Source of the DNA: Bacteroidota bacterium | GTDB taxonomy: Bacteria; Bacteroidota; Ignavibacteria; Ignavibacteriales; Melioribacteraceae | NCBI GenBank assembly: GCA_023381535.1 | Contig: JAMCSN010000058.1 | Coordinates: 14,543 to 78,542 of the forward strand | Direction of reading: 5' to 3' | Length of the DNA stretch: 64,000 bases | Part shown: piece by piece, positions 46,679-58,294 of the stretch | Layout of the letters: the number at the start of each line of letters is the position of its first letter | Numbering within the stretch: the first letter of the stretch is position 1 | Program-made: the position numbers and the translations under genes | Notes under the pieces: generated by a model | The model's database searches: none | The model's input: only the letters and a program-made list of their open reading frames with translations | What the model was told of the DNA's origin: nothing

Positions 46679-48112
46679 CTAGAAATTTCCTTTTTTAATT
46701 TTATATAGACCCTGGTTATAAGTACCAAACCAAATATTTCCCACAGAATCAACTGCAATAGTTGGGATCCGCCAGATGTAAGAACCATTTCCAAGATTGT
46801 AAAAATTTTTACTCTCCCCGTTTGAATCTAACGCATACATCCCGCCTTGTTTCGTGCCAAAGAGAAGTCTATTTCCATCTGGGCAAAATGTTAATACAGT
46901 TCTATTATTAATTCCTTTAGTATATTCGCTCCATGAAGTTCCGTCATAAATTATCAGAGCATCAGACCAAAAATTCGCCCAAATTTTACCGTCGGTATTA
47001 ACACAAATGGCATTCACTTGGTCGGGAACTTTAATGTTCATATTCGATTTGTTATGGAACGACCAAGTATTTCCATCAAGAACGGAGATTCCGTGATAAT
47101 TCGATCCAATCCAAATTCTGTTTTGTTTATCTATTGCCAAACATGTAACAAAGTTATCTGCAAGAGATGAATTGGCTGTATTGAATACCGTCCATACACC
47201 ATTTGAGTATTTGTATAACCCATCTCGTGTGCCTACCCAATAGTCTCCACTCGGCGCAACAATAACATCATTTACACTACTGTAGTTGATTTCTGCAGAG
47301 AAATCGGTCCAGTTCGATCCGTCAAAAGTATAAAACCCCATTGGTGTGCCGATCAGAATTCGATTCAAATCATCAACTGCAATTCGAGAAATATAACCGG
47401 AATTTAATGGAGAATTTTTTATGTTAAAGCGTTGCCATTTTTTCCCATCAAATTTTGCTAAACCATTTCCAGTTCCAATCCATATATGATTGGATCGATC
47501 AACGGTTACATAATTGACAATATTGGATGGTAATCCGGAATTGAAGGAAATATAGTTTACAAATTTTGAAGTGTCCTCAAGTGCCATATAAACTGAAGTT
47601 GTTGCAGATGCCTTTACAATCGATACCACACTATCTGCTCGGTAATCATAATGGGTAAACTTTATTTTGTATGAACCGGGTTTCAACTTACCGAAATAGT
47701 AAGGCGTCTTCTTGGAGGTAAGAGAATCGTTAATATAAATATTGCAACTATCGGGATTTGAAGAGCATTGAATACTTCCAAAATTCTGCGGATCACTTAC
47801 AAAATCATAAAAGATAGTGTTTGTGTAATCACCATTAACAAATAGGCCAATCTTACCATCAATATACAAGTTAAGCTTTAGAGTAATAGAATGACTGCCG
47901 TATGTCAACCCGTTAAGATAACTTGGCGTTTTCGAGCCCATATTTTTTCCATCAAGGTAAATAAGTGCCCCCGATGGATTACTATCAACCATTATTTTTC
48001 CGTTTTCAGGTTTTGGCTCTTCCGGAGGTCCGGTATATACCGCTTGCTCGCAAGATATGAGTACTAAAAAGAAAGTAATGAATGTTAATTTGCATAAAAA
48101 TGTTCTAACCAT
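46679..48112 (-). CDS. PEGA-domain beta-propeller lipoprotein (tandem copy 2)
   Basis: A 477-residue lipoprotein with a clear signal peptide and lipobox (VLISC, then EQAVYT), two PEGA domains (SNPSGALIYLDGKNMGSKTP and SNPDSCNIYINDSLTSKKTP), and propeller blades of the IWIGTGNGLAKFDGKKW type. It ends in KIKKGNF, as do the two neighbours. A GGGGGG tract just before the ATG may be the ribosome-binding site. It shares one architecture with the flanking copies, so the three arose by tandem duplication. The ligand is unknown. Confidence 0.82.
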   Translation of the reverse strand: MVRTFLCKLTFITFFLVLISCEQAVYTGPPEEPKPENGKIMVDSNPSGALIYLDGKNMGSKTPSYLNGLTYGSHSITLKLNLYIDGKIGLFVNGDYTNTIFYDFVSDPQNFGSIQCSSNPDSCNIYINDSLTSKKTPYYFGKLKPGSYKIKFTHYDYRADSVVSIVKASATTSVYMALEDTSKFVNYISFNSGLPSNIVNYVTVDRSNHIWIGTGNGLAKFDGKKWQRFNIKNSPLNSGYISRIAVDDLNRILIGTPMGFYTFDGSNWTDFSAEINYSSVNDVIVAPSGDYWVGTRDGLYKYSNGVWTVFNTANSSLADNFVTCLAIDKQNRIWIGSNYHGISVLDGNTWSFHNKSNMNIKVPDQVNAICVNTDGKIWANFWSDALIIYDGTSWSEYTKGINNRTVLTFCPDGNRLLFGTKQGGMYALDSNGESKNFYNLGNGSYIWRIPTIAVDSVGNIWFGTYNQGLYKIKKGNF

Positions 48113-48165
48113 ATTTACCCCCCTAATCTTTTATGACAGAGAAAAGTCTGACATACCTAGACAAA

Positions 48166-49635
48166 TTAAAAATTTCCTTTCTTTAGTTTTGCTAATCCGC
48201 CGCCAAAGGTTGCAAGCCATAAGTCGCCATTTGCATCGATGGTAACATCCTTAACCTGGCTTGCGGGAAGTTTTGAGTTTGTTGTGGTGAAAGTTATTAT
48301 ACCGTCCTGCTGCAAAAATTTTCCGACTCCTCCTTTACTTCCGATCCATTTGTAATTGCTCGGGTCAACCCAAATTTTTTCAACAAGGTTGGAAGGAATA
48401 CCATTAAGCTGCACAATAGACCAGCTCGTGCCGTCGAAAACAGTTGTGCCGCCCGTTTCCCCGGTAGTTGGATTTGATATATGCGCCGCCCACACAATTC
48501 CAGAATTATCCACGGCTATACTGTTAACGCCGTTACCGACATTTAGCGACAGTTTCATGTTGGACATGTTATACACTTGCCAGTTCTTTCCGTCAAAAAC
48601 AGAAATTCCAAACGCATTAGTGCCAATCCATATTTTGTTTTGAACGTCAACAGCGAGAGACAGAACAAAATTTCCACCTAATCCGGAATTCGTGGTGCGA
48701 AAAGTTTGCCAAGATGATCCGTCGAACTTCACCAAACCTTCCTGTGTGCCGATCCACGTATTGCCGGAATTATCGAATGCGACAGTACTGACATACACCG
48801 ACGGCAGATTACTCGAATAATCAATCCATGTTGATCCGTTGTAAACCATGAGTCCGCCCGGTGTGCCGATCCACAGATTATCGTTTCGATCAATCGCGAG
48901 GCAGTTGATGAAATTATAAATCAACGGTGAATTGCTCTTGGTAAATATCTGCCAATTCTTCCCGTCGAATCTGCATAAACCTTTGTCAAGTGTTCCGATC
49001 CATTTCACATTATTTTTATCGGTCACAACGCTCGAAACAAAATTGCTCGCGATTGGAGAATTGTTGATCTTGTAGCTGACCCATTTGGTTGTATCATCCA
49101 ACGTGAATGAAACCGACTTAGTTGTTCCACCCTTAACTGTTACAATTGCACTATCCGCCCTACAATTTGGCAATGTAAGCTTCACTTTGTAGTCGCCCGG
49201 AAAAAGATTATTTATTACAGCGGGAGTCTTAAAACCGGTCAATGAATCATTCAAAAAAACATTTGCAGATGTTGGTTTTGAAGTACACTGTATAGATCCA
49301 AAGTTGCTTGGATCGCTGTAATAGTTGTAGTAATAATTGACTTTGTTATCACTGAGAATGGTAGCTCTGAATTTAATATCCTTAAACAGTCTCAACTTTA
49401 ATGTAACGTCATAATCGCCCGGCTGCAGCCAGACCAGACTGTCCGGAGTTTTAACACCCATATTTTTGTCATTCAAATAAACCGTTGCACCTTCAGGAAC
49501 CGTTTTCAAAATGATTTTTCCGTTTGCCGCCGAAGGTTGAACTGTATCTCCAGTATAAACTTTTTGTTCGCAAGAAATAAAAAACATTATCACTGGAATG
49601 ACAAGAATCAAAATGTATTTTTTTAGTTTTTTCAT
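48166..49635 (-). CDS. PEGA-domain beta-propeller lipoprotein (tandem copy 1)
   Basis: A 489-residue lipoprotein (lipobox FFISC then EQKVYT) with two PEGA domains (TVPEGATVYLNDKNMGVKTPD and SKPTSANVFLNDSLTGFKTP) and a Reg_prop-type propeller (KWIGTLDKGLCRFDGKNW, LWIGTPGGLMVYNGSTW, TWIGTQEGLVKFDGSSW, and later blades). Reg_prop blades are known from hybrid two-component sensors; here they stand alone outside the membrane. It follows the DUF4249/TonB-receptor pair by 15 bases, so all five may be one operon with the receptor in front. TTG 49644 is a weaker alternative start. Confidence 0.82.
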   Translation of the reverse strand: MKKLKKYILILVIPVIMFFISCEQKVYTGDTVQPSAANGKIILKTVPEGATVYLNDKNMGVKTPDSLVWLQPGDYDVTLKLRLFKDIKFRATILSDNKVNYYYNYYSDPSNFGSIQCTSKPTSANVFLNDSLTGFKTPAVINNLFPGDYKVKLTLPNCRADSAIVTVKGGTTKSVSFTLDDTTKWVSYKINNSPIASNFVSSVVTDKNNVKWIGTLDKGLCRFDGKNWQIFTKSNSPLIYNFINCLAIDRNDNLWIGTPGGLMVYNGSTWIDYSSNLPSVYVSTVAFDNSGNTWIGTQEGLVKFDGSSWQTFRTTNSGLGGNFVLSLAVDVQNKIWIGTNAFGISVFDGKNWQVYNMSNMKLSLNVGNGVNSIAVDNSGIVWAAHISNPTTGETGGTTVFDGTSWSIVQLNGIPSNLVEKIWVDPSNYKWIGSKGGVGKFLQQDGIITFTTTNSKLPASQVKDVTIDANGDLWLATFGGGLAKLKKGNF

Positions 49636-49659
49636 ATTCGGCAACCAGATGATTAATGA

Positions 49660-50631
49660 TTATTCTTTAAGACCGGGGACGTATCCAAATGATTGTATGT
49701 AAGCATGATCAAGAAATGAAACCCAGTATGTTCGCATGTAAATACCAAAGACACCAAACCCGCCGTTGATATTCGTGAAATCTGTTTCATCAAGTTTAAC
49801 GGAATAAATGTCTCTGCTTCGAGCTGTAGAATTGTAATACATGCTCAGTCCGGGGTCCAGCGAAAGAACCTCCAGGATGCAAGCAAGTATTTCATAATTT
49901 GATTTATTCGGGTCACCGGCGGAAATCAATTCCATTGCCTTGCTAATAGTCTTCATGTCAACCGAGTAACCCATCTCACTTGTAGGTTTAGGATAATTCG
50001 GGACCCAAGTATTATCGTACTGAACATAATTTGCGGGCACTACTGCAACGTTTCTGGTTTTCTGTCCGCCTTCATGTTTAAAATAATAGATGGCAAGACG
50101 CGTTATGAAAACCGGATCCTTCTGAGTAGTTGACCATGCAAATCTAACGTAGTCTTTGCCGTTGGATGGAATAGCTTTGTCACTGTTACCAAAAACCATG
50201 CTCAATGGAGCCGGTGCAGTTGTTGAACACGTTAAACGTTTTCCGTTCGGCAGAAGCGCTTCGATGGTCAACGGAACACTTGCATCCGGCTGAAAATTAT
50301 TAGTATAAAAAACAGTGTAGGGAGTTTTATATGAATCGCCTTCCGGTCTTGCAATTGTTGTGTCCCGCATAATGGCAACTTTATCGTTGCCGCTCCATAT
50401 ACGAACGGTTGCACCTTTCACACTTTCGTCGGTAGTATTGGAAAACGGATTGAATCCATCGACAACATAATCTTTAGTCAGTGTTGCCGATTGAAATGTA
50501 GTATCGCCTCGGATTATGCAGTTAAGAACATACCTGTCTTTGAAGTCGCCGTAGGGATTAAAATTATCTTCGCAAGAATAGCTTGTTATTAGAACCGAGA
50601 TGACAAATATTATTGATAAAAGCTTTTTCAT
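49660..50631 (-). CDS. DUF4249 lipoprotein, partner of the TonB receptor
   Basis: A 323-residue lipoprotein (lipobox TSYSC, then EDNFNP) of the DUF4249 family, beta-rich, typically encoded with a TonB-dependent receptor in Bacteroidota and probably a surface partner of it. The first ATG overlaps the receptor stop by four bases, giving translational coupling. ASVPLTIEALLPNGKRLTC and NGGFGVFGIYM resemble the family's core and end. The cargo is unknown. Confidence 0.85.
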   Translation of the reverse strand: MKKLLSIIFVISVLITSYSCEDNFNPYGDFKDRYVLNCIIRGDTTFQSATLTKDYVVDGFNPFSNTTDESVKGATVRIWSGNDKVAIMRDTTIARPEGDSYKTPYTVFYTNNFQPDASVPLTIEALLPNGKRLTCSTTAPAPLSMVFGNSDKAIPSNGKDYVRFAWSTTQKDPVFITRLAIYYFKHEGGQKTRNVAVVPANYVQYDNTWVPNYPKPTSEMGYSVDMKTISKAMELISAGDPNKSNYEILACILEVLSLDPGLSMYYNSTARSRDIYSVKLDETDFTNINGGFGVFGIYMRTYWVSFLDHAYIQSFGYVPGLKE

Positions 50632-52898
50632 AATTCAACCTTCAAAGTTGCTGTTGGAAGAAACGGAAGCATATTGACTCTTTCGCCGGTATCACGTTTG
50701 AAGTAGAAAATATTTTTCCGGTTGTAAACATTAATCACACTAACGTCTGCGTAAAACGTAAACGGTTCTATCGTAAACTTCTTTGAAAGTGTTAAATCGA
50801 GTTTGTGATAATCCGGAAGTCTTCCGAGATTTTGAATGCCAATGATGGTATATGGATTTCGCGGATCGAGCTGTTCCCACGGTGCAAAAATATTTTGGAA
50901 ATAATATTTATCGTAATAACCGATTATCTGTGTGAACGGGAGACCCGAATTATAAGACCAAACCGCACTTGCAGACCAATCATTGCCGAGATTAACCTCT
51001 AACCCAAGATTGAGCGTGTGGCGGACATCATACCTAGGATAATAAGTTTTGCCTTCTACTTTTTTGTATGCGAAAGCGTAAGTATAAGACGCGGTAAAGT
51101 TAAAAGGATCAGGATTGATTCTTGTATAAACCTCCAGCCCGTACGATTCTCCGGTACCGGAAATGAAATCCGGATCAGACGGAAGGATCTTGCTGTCATT
51201 AAGCAGCGGAAGATTATTGACAAGCTTGTAATAACCTTCAAGATTGAACGATACATTTGTAAATGGTTCGGTTTCCAAACCGAGAATGTAATGTATTGCC
51301 CTTGCCGGAACCAAATATTTCGGCGCTACAATCCACGGTTCGAAAATATTTATTACTTCATTTTCGTCGCTGATAGTTGTCATCTCTTGTTGATAGATTC
51401 CCCACGCTCCTTTGATTGCAACTTGAGGCATTATTCTTAAAGTAAAACTTGCCCGCGGTTCAAAAAAAGCTGCTTGAACATTTTCAGAAAGTGTTGTCAA
51501 ATTCATGCGAGTGCCAACATCGACACCCAAGAAATCCCATTGAAGCATTTTGTACTTCGTGTAAAGAGTAATTTTAGCTGCTGATGAACCAAGATCGACC
51601 GGTATCCCTCTAGCATTTTCCAAGAATAGATTTGTTTTAATTTGTTTTATGTGGAAACCAACGCCAATCTCATCACGGTTATCGAACATGTAAGTAAAAT
51701 CCATTTTCAGTCCGATGTCTTGCACGCGGTTATCAGTCGCACGCGCTGAACTAATTTTAGGATCAACATTACCTTTGAAATCGCTCATGGAAATTCCAAG
51801 TTCATAAAACAAGGGACTATCACCCACTTGAAACCATCTGAAACCGAGTACATTGTTTGACCACGAGTAATCCTCGATGCGTGGGTCATTGTTCTTAATA
51901 TTATCGGCACTGAAGAATCCGTTAACAGTAAATTTACTTCCAGGTATAAAATCCGGGTTGGAATAATTTGCCTTGAAAGAAAAGTCGTAAAAATCTATCG
52001 GCACTTGCTGTTCATTCAAAAACTTTTTGATTATACTGTTCGAAAAACTTTTTCTTCCGGTTAAAATAAATGAGCCGTAAGGAATCGGTCCTTCAAGAAG
52101 AAGTTTGCTGGTCAAAAAACTTCCGCTTGCTTTAGCACCAAAACGGTTTTTGTTTCCGTCTTTAGTATCAATTTTCATAACTGATGAAAGCCTGCCGCCG
52201 AACTCAGCGGAAAATCCGCCTTTATAAAATTCTATGTTGTTAATCATGTCTGGATCAATAACGCTGAAAAGCCCGAGCGCATGAAACGGATTGTAAATTG
52301 TTATTCCGTCAATGAGAACCAAATTCTGGTTGCTGGCTCCTCCGCGAACATAGTAACGCGCAGAAACATCGCCGGTAGATTGAACACCCGGTAAATATTT
52401 CAGCGATCTGAAAACATCCGTCTCAACTCCTTTGGGGAGAGCTTCCAAATCACGAATAGCTATGCGCTGCAAACTGACATTGGTTTCGTTTTTCTCTGCA
52501 ATGCGTTGACCAATTCTTTCGATTGTCTGAAGTTGAATATTAGTCGGCGCCAATACGATGTTGTACTGAGTAACTTTGCCGGCTGCAAGTCTAATTGTGA
52601 CGGATTTTGTTCGGTAACCGATGTAAGAAACAATTAGAGTGTAGTTCTTGTTTGCGGGTATTCGCGGAATAAGAAAGTAACCTCGCGCGTCAGTGGTGGC
52701 TCCGGTTTGAAGTTCTTTTATGTAAGCATTTGCAAAAGAAAGAGCTTCAACCGTTGTTGAATCTGCAACAAATCCGCGGAGTGTTCCTGTAGTTTCCTGT
52801 GACTTTGAAACATTCGGGATAAGCACGATGAATGAGACGATCACGTAGATGAAAAGAGCAGAAGGTCTGTTAATGGGCAGTATTTTTTCCTCCCTCAT
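50628..52898 (-). CDS. TonB-dependent receptor (carboxypeptidase-regulatory-like N-domain)
   Basis: A roughly 756-residue outer-membrane receptor: signal peptide, carboxypeptidase-regulatory-like domain (about 40-120), plug with YYVRGGASNQNLVLIDGI, and a barrel ending in KVEL. It heads an operon with a DUF4249 lipoprotein (overlap four bases) and probably the three PEGA propeller lipoproteins. The start is uncertain: ATGs at 52916 and 52898 lack good ribosome-binding sites, whereas a strong GGGAGG lies inside this frame eight bases before a CTG at 52880 that would give a compact signal peptide. The substrate is unknown. Confidence 0.88.
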   Translation of the reverse strand: MREEKILPINRPSALFIYVIVSFIVLIPNVSKSQETTGTLRGFVADSTTVEALSFANAYIKELQTGATTDARGYFLIPRIPANKNYTLIVSYIGYRTKSVTIRLAAGKVTQYNIVLAPTNIQLQTIERIGQRIAEKNETNVSLQRIAIRDLEALPKGVETDVFRSLKYLPGVQSTGDVSARYYVRGGASNQNLVLIDGITIYNPFHALGLFSVIDPDMINNIEFYKGGFSAEFGGRLSSVMKIDTKDGNKNRFGAKASGSFLTSKLLLEGPIPYGSFILTGRKSFSNSIIKKFLNEQQVPIDFYDFSFKANYSNPDFIPGSKFTVNGFFSADNIKNNDPRIEDYSWSNNVLGFRWFQVGDSPLFYELGISMSDFKGNVDPKISSARATDNRVQDIGLKMDFTYMFDNRDEIGVGFHIKQIKTNLFLENARGIPVDLGSSAAKITLYTKYKMLQWDFLGVDVGTRMNLTTLSENVQAAFFEPRASFTLRIMPQVAIKGAWGIYQQEMTTISDENEVINIFEPWIVAPKYLVPARAIHYILGLETEPFTNVSFNLEGYYKLVNNLPLLNDSKILPSDPDFISGTGESYGLEVYTRINPDPFNFTASYTYAFAYKKVEGKTYYPRYDVRHTLNLGLEVNLGNDWSASAVWSYNSGLPFTQIIGYYDKYYFQNIFAPWEQLDPRNPYTIIGIQNLGRLPDYHKLDLTLSKKFTIEPFTFYADVSVINVYNRKNIFYFKRDTGERVNMLPFLPTATLKVEL

Positions 52899-52995
52899 AA
52901 TTTTAGAAATGGACATATTTAATTCATATTAAGTTCAGCGAGCAAGATAAGTTTTTGCCTACAAATATCCAGTATATTTTTTTGGGTATTGATTC

Positions 52996-54888
<1,893 letters not shown>

Positions 54889-55035
54889 TGTATTCTCCTA
54901 ACATTTATTTGGGAACTTTTTCAGTAGACTTTTCGTCTTATCATTAAGAATTAAGTTAGTTTAACGATTTTATAAAATCAATAAATGACCGAATTATTTC
55001 TATAAAACAAAATATTATTGTTAAATTTTGATCCC

Positions 55036-55389
55036 ATGAAATTAAATAACCGATCCATAAAAACTTTTGCAGTATCTTTTTTTGTCTTCTACAGTTTCTT
55101 TACTGTCTTTGCAGTTTTTCATAATCACAACATTAATCTTCCCGGTAAAGATTCAGTAGTTATCCATCAGAAAGAGTCGAGCAATAATGCATTCGATCCG
55201 TTTATGGATGGAAATTCTATTTGTCGATTATACCAGTTCGGCGCTGTAAAGGTTCTTCCCGAGATTGGCAAGGAAACAAATTTTGCTCTTCTCAGGATTG
55301 AAACAAGAATTCAAATCAAATATGTCAATCAATACTCAGCAAATATTTCTTCTGATCTAAGCCTCAGAGCACCGCCAGCCGTCGCATAA
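55036..55389 (+). CDS. Small exported protein before a TonB receptor
   Basis: A 117-residue protein with a hydrophobic N-terminal signal (about 8-28), a HNHN motif just after, one Cys (NSICRLY) and a C-terminal tail LRAPPAVA. I do not recognise the family firmly; the HNH and C-terminal RAPP features recall small DUF2946-type proteins found near metal receptors. It lies 50 bases before a TonB receptor gene on the same strand, so a shared metal or ligand role is possible. TTG 55018 would add six residues. Confidence 0.6.
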   Translation: MKLNNRSIKTFAVSFFVFYSFFTVFAVFHNHNINLPGKDSVVIHQKESSNNAFDPFMDGNSICRLYQFGAVKVLPEIGKETNFALLRIETRIQIKYVNQYSANISSDLSLRAPPAVA

Positions 55390-55439
55390 TTCAAATCTGT
55401 AGTAATCAATTCATACTATTAATAATTAAGGAAAGAATT

Positions 55440-57818
55440 ATGTCCGGCAAAATTTTTTATACTATTGTACTTGTTTCGCTTTTTCAATTTGTAACCTTCG
55501 CTAACACATCGCGTAACGGCAAGACAAGCGATACAAAATCGAAGAAAGGTGAAACAATAAACTTTACAGTCACCGTTACCGATAAAGATGCTTCGATTCC
55601 GCTGCAATCGGTAATTGTGGTAATGAAAAAAAACAATTCCATCATTGCAAAGACTTCCACAAATGCGTTTGGACGTGCGCAGTTCAATGATTTGGAAAGC
55701 GGTAAATACAGTCTTGCAGCTTACTATGTAGGCTACAACGATTTTGTTGCAGATGTTGATGTGGATGCTTTTCACAAAACTTTTGATATAAAACTCAGTG
55801 AGAAAAATGTTGAGATGAACGAAGTTGTTGTTAAAGGTGACAAGATCAACAAAGTTGCAACTACAATTGATGTTGCGAACGGTCAACAGGTATTTGAGGG
55901 TGCAACTTATCATGCAGCTCCAACTTCTCAAATATCAACGCTAATCCAGCAAAATCTTGCGGGTGCGGCGCGGGCGCCAACAGGAGAAGTTCATATCCGG
56001 GGTCAGCACGGCGAGTTCACATACTTAGTGGACGGCATTCCAATTCCATTGGGAGTTTTTGGCGGGTTGAATGAAATTGTTGATCCGAAAGTTATTACAA
56101 GAGTAAATTTTTTAACCGGCGGTTTTCCCGCGGAGTACGGCGGACAAATAACAGGCATCATGGATATTCAGAATAGAGTCCCTACCGGAAAATTCCATCT
56201 TGATTTCTCGACTTATGCGGGAAGTTATTTGACTAATGGAAACGATTCACTCGGCAGCAGAGTCGGAACTCTTAAAGCATTAAACTCCAACGGGCAAAGT
56301 CTTTCATTCAGCGACCATCTCGGAAAGCTCGGTTATTTTGTTTCAACATCACGACAGGAAACCGATAGAAGAATTGATCAGCCTGTCCGGCAATTATTTC
56401 ATGATCACGGTTTTGATTATTTCTTGTACAGCAAACTGGATTATTTGTTAAATGAAAACGATTACGTTACCGCTAATCTTAACTTCAGCAGCACTCAAGC
56501 ACAAGTACCGTACAATCCCTTAGAAAACTTCATGGCGGACGATCAGCACACGTACAATTCATTTCAGACTATTTCTTTTTTTCATACGATCAGCGCCGTA
56601 CCCGATAAAGAGAGCAATCTTTTTATCGGCGCATTTGCCCGGCAAGGCGGATTAAGATTCCTTCCAAACTTAAACGACGATAACAAAGTTTATCTTAACA
56701 ACGATACAACTCAAAGTTATGTTGTTGATCAGGATAGATCATTTTCCACGCTCGGCATACGCACAAAATTTGATCAAAACATTTCTCATCATTTTAAATA
56801 CGCCGTCGGCTTTAATTACAGCAGTACCGCTGGAAAAGAAAAATTCAGATTCTTCAATTCACTCGGCGACAAACAAATTTTATCAAACAACTTTAGCGGT
56901 TACGACTTCGGGATTTTCGCTCAATCGGAATGGCACCCGTTCGAATGGACCAGAATCGAATTTGGTTTACGATACGACTTACATAATGCACCCTCTATTG
57001 CCAATCAAGATCAGGTTAGTCCACGCATAAAATGGAATTTCTTCATTGACGAACTTAACAGCATTTCTCTTAGTTACAGCAGACTATTCATGCCGACAAA
57101 CATAGAAAATTTGGGAGCCGTTGCCGCCGAGCTTGGCAATAATGCAGCTCCGACCGATCCTGAAAAAGATAATCTTTATGAAATTGCTTTTATGCGGAAT
57201 TGGGAAAACGGGTTCATGACTAAAATTGCCGGGTTCATTAAAGATGCTTCACCTGGGCTTGATGACCAAACTCTCGGTTCAAGTACAATCAGAGTAAACG
57301 TGAATATCAATCAAGTCAAAGTGAGTGGTATAGAGTTTGCGTTAACTTATAACAGTTCTTCAATTCCCTTCTCCGGTTTCTTGAATGCTTCCATCATACA
57401 CGCTTACGGTATCGGTCCAATCTCCGGAGGGTTCATTCCGGAAAACTTAAGCACTGTACCATTTGACTTAGATCACGACCAAAGACTTTCGGCAGTAGTA
57501 GGATTGAATTACCAACCCGAAGATTGGTTCGTTAATTTAACTGGCACTTACGGATCGGGCTTAACCAATTACAACGGCAATTATCTTTTCAAAACCGGAC
57601 TGTTTGATTTCAACCAGGCGGCTCATACCACACCGGCTTTTATTTTTAATGTTTCGGCTGGATACAAATTCAATTTAGGAAAAGGACAAACTTTAGAGCC
57701 GTCAATTTACATCACAAACATTTTTGATCATCATCATCTTTTAAAAGGTGCTTTCTTCAGCGGCGCTAGCTATGAAGAACCAAGGAACTTAGTTCTCAAA
57801 ATAAGCTATCTCTTGTAA
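55440..57818 (+). CDS. TonB-dependent receptor (carboxypeptidase-regulatory-like N-domain)
   Basis: A 792-residue outer-membrane receptor: signal peptide, a CarboxypepD-reg-like domain (about 38-122), a plug (EVHIRGQHGEFTYLVDGIPIPLG ... GFPAEYGGQITG) and a long barrel. A His cluster (DHHHLL) sits near the C-terminal end. No SusD-type partner is adjacent; a small exported protein precedes it. The AAGGAAAGAATT region before the ATG acts as ribosome-binding site. The substrate is unknown; a metal chelate is only a guess. Confidence 0.9.
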   Translation: MSGKIFYTIVLVSLFQFVTFANTSRNGKTSDTKSKKGETINFTVTVTDKDASIPLQSVIVVMKKNNSIIAKTSTNAFGRAQFNDLESGKYSLAAYYVGYNDFVADVDVDAFHKTFDIKLSEKNVEMNEVVVKGDKINKVATTIDVANGQQVFEGATYHAAPTSQISTLIQQNLAGAARAPTGEVHIRGQHGEFTYLVDGIPIPLGVFGGLNEIVDPKVITRVNFLTGGFPAEYGGQITGIMDIQNRVPTGKFHLDFSTYAGSYLTNGNDSLGSRVGTLKALNSNGQSLSFSDHLGKLGYFVSTSRQETDRRIDQPVRQLFHDHGFDYFLYSKLDYLLNENDYVTANLNFSSTQAQVPYNPLENFMADDQHTYNSFQTISFFHTISAVPDKESNLFIGAFARQGGLRFLPNLNDDNKVYLNNDTTQSYVVDQDRSFSTLGIRTKFDQNISHHFKYAVGFNYSSTAGKEKFRFFNSLGDKQILSNNFSGYDFGIFAQSEWHPFEWTRIEFGLRYDLHNAPSIANQDQVSPRIKWNFFIDELNSISLSYSRLFMPTNIENLGAVAAELGNNAAPTDPEKDNLYEIAFMRNWENGFMTKIAGFIKDASPGLDDQTLGSSTIRVNVNINQVKVSGIEFALTYNSSSIPFSGFLNASIIHAYGIGPISGGFIPENLSTVPFDLDHDQRLSAVVGLNYQPEDWFVNLTGTYGSGLTNYNGNYLFKTGLFDFNQAAHTTPAFIFNVSAGYKFNLGKGQTLEPSIYITNIFDHHHLLKGAFFSGASYEEPRNLVLKISYLL

Positions 57819-57833
57819 TTAGCTTTAGGGTTT

Positions 57834-57933
57834 AGAGGGTGTGTGATAATTCATTTTTTTAGAAAAAATATTTTGATTTCATTTTAAAAACGAAACCGAA
57901 ATTTGCTTGATGCCCTATTTTCACACACCCTCT
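57834..57933. mobile_element. MITE-like element with 13-bp terminal inverted repeats
   Basis: AGAGGGTGTGTGA at 57834-57846 is repeated exactly in inverted form at 57921-57933, flanking about 75 bases of AT-rich DNA without a gene; TTTA occurs directly outside both ends, a possible short target duplication. The ends resemble those of IS256-type elements, so this may be a non-autonomous derivative. The remaining spacer to 58140 shows nothing else. Confidence 0.55.
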
Positions 57934-58140
57934 TTACGTTGCTATTTATTATGCCATGGGGACCGGAAATTAATAATAATCTGCCAAAGCTAATTTGGCT
58001 TAAAAATTTTTCTTTTAATTCATAGTTAGTTATTATATTTGCAACGAAAATTTCAGTATTGAGAAGTAGCTTGTTTCGCGTAGTGCGGATAAGTGGCAGA
58101 TCTTTCGGCTGATTAGTTCTTTCAAATAGTTGTATAAACA

Positions 58141-58255
58141 AAAAATTTAGTTCACGGAGAGGTGGGCTTATCTCGCCAATGGCGGATGAGTGGCTGTCGT
58201 CGCCTTCGGCGGGATCCCGCTGAAAGCAGAAAAACCAACGGTTTGCTAAACCGTC
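58141..58255 (+). repeat. Broken tRNA-Ser copy with two palindromic inserts
   Basis: Bases 58141-58166 equal 58280-58305 (the tRNA-Ser leader and 5' end), then TGAGTGGCTG and AAACCAACGGTTTGCTAAACCGTC follow as in the real gene. Two inserts break the D-arm: 20 bases at 58167-58186 containing CGCCAATGGCG, and 35 bases at 58197-58231 containing CGCCTTCGGCG and the perfect palindrome GCGGGATCCCGC. The variable and T arms are missing. It is a non-functional duplicate of the tRNA gene just downstream. Confidence 0.75.
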
Positions 58256-58294
58256 TCCAACTTTAAATAAGTTGTTTATAAAAATTTAGTTCAC

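Noticed and set aside
57884..58141. 85-residue open frame on the minus strand between the MITE-like element and the tRNA-Ser copy
   Set aside because: It runs through the MITE end and the tRNA leader, has no ribosome-binding site, and its composition is not coding-like.
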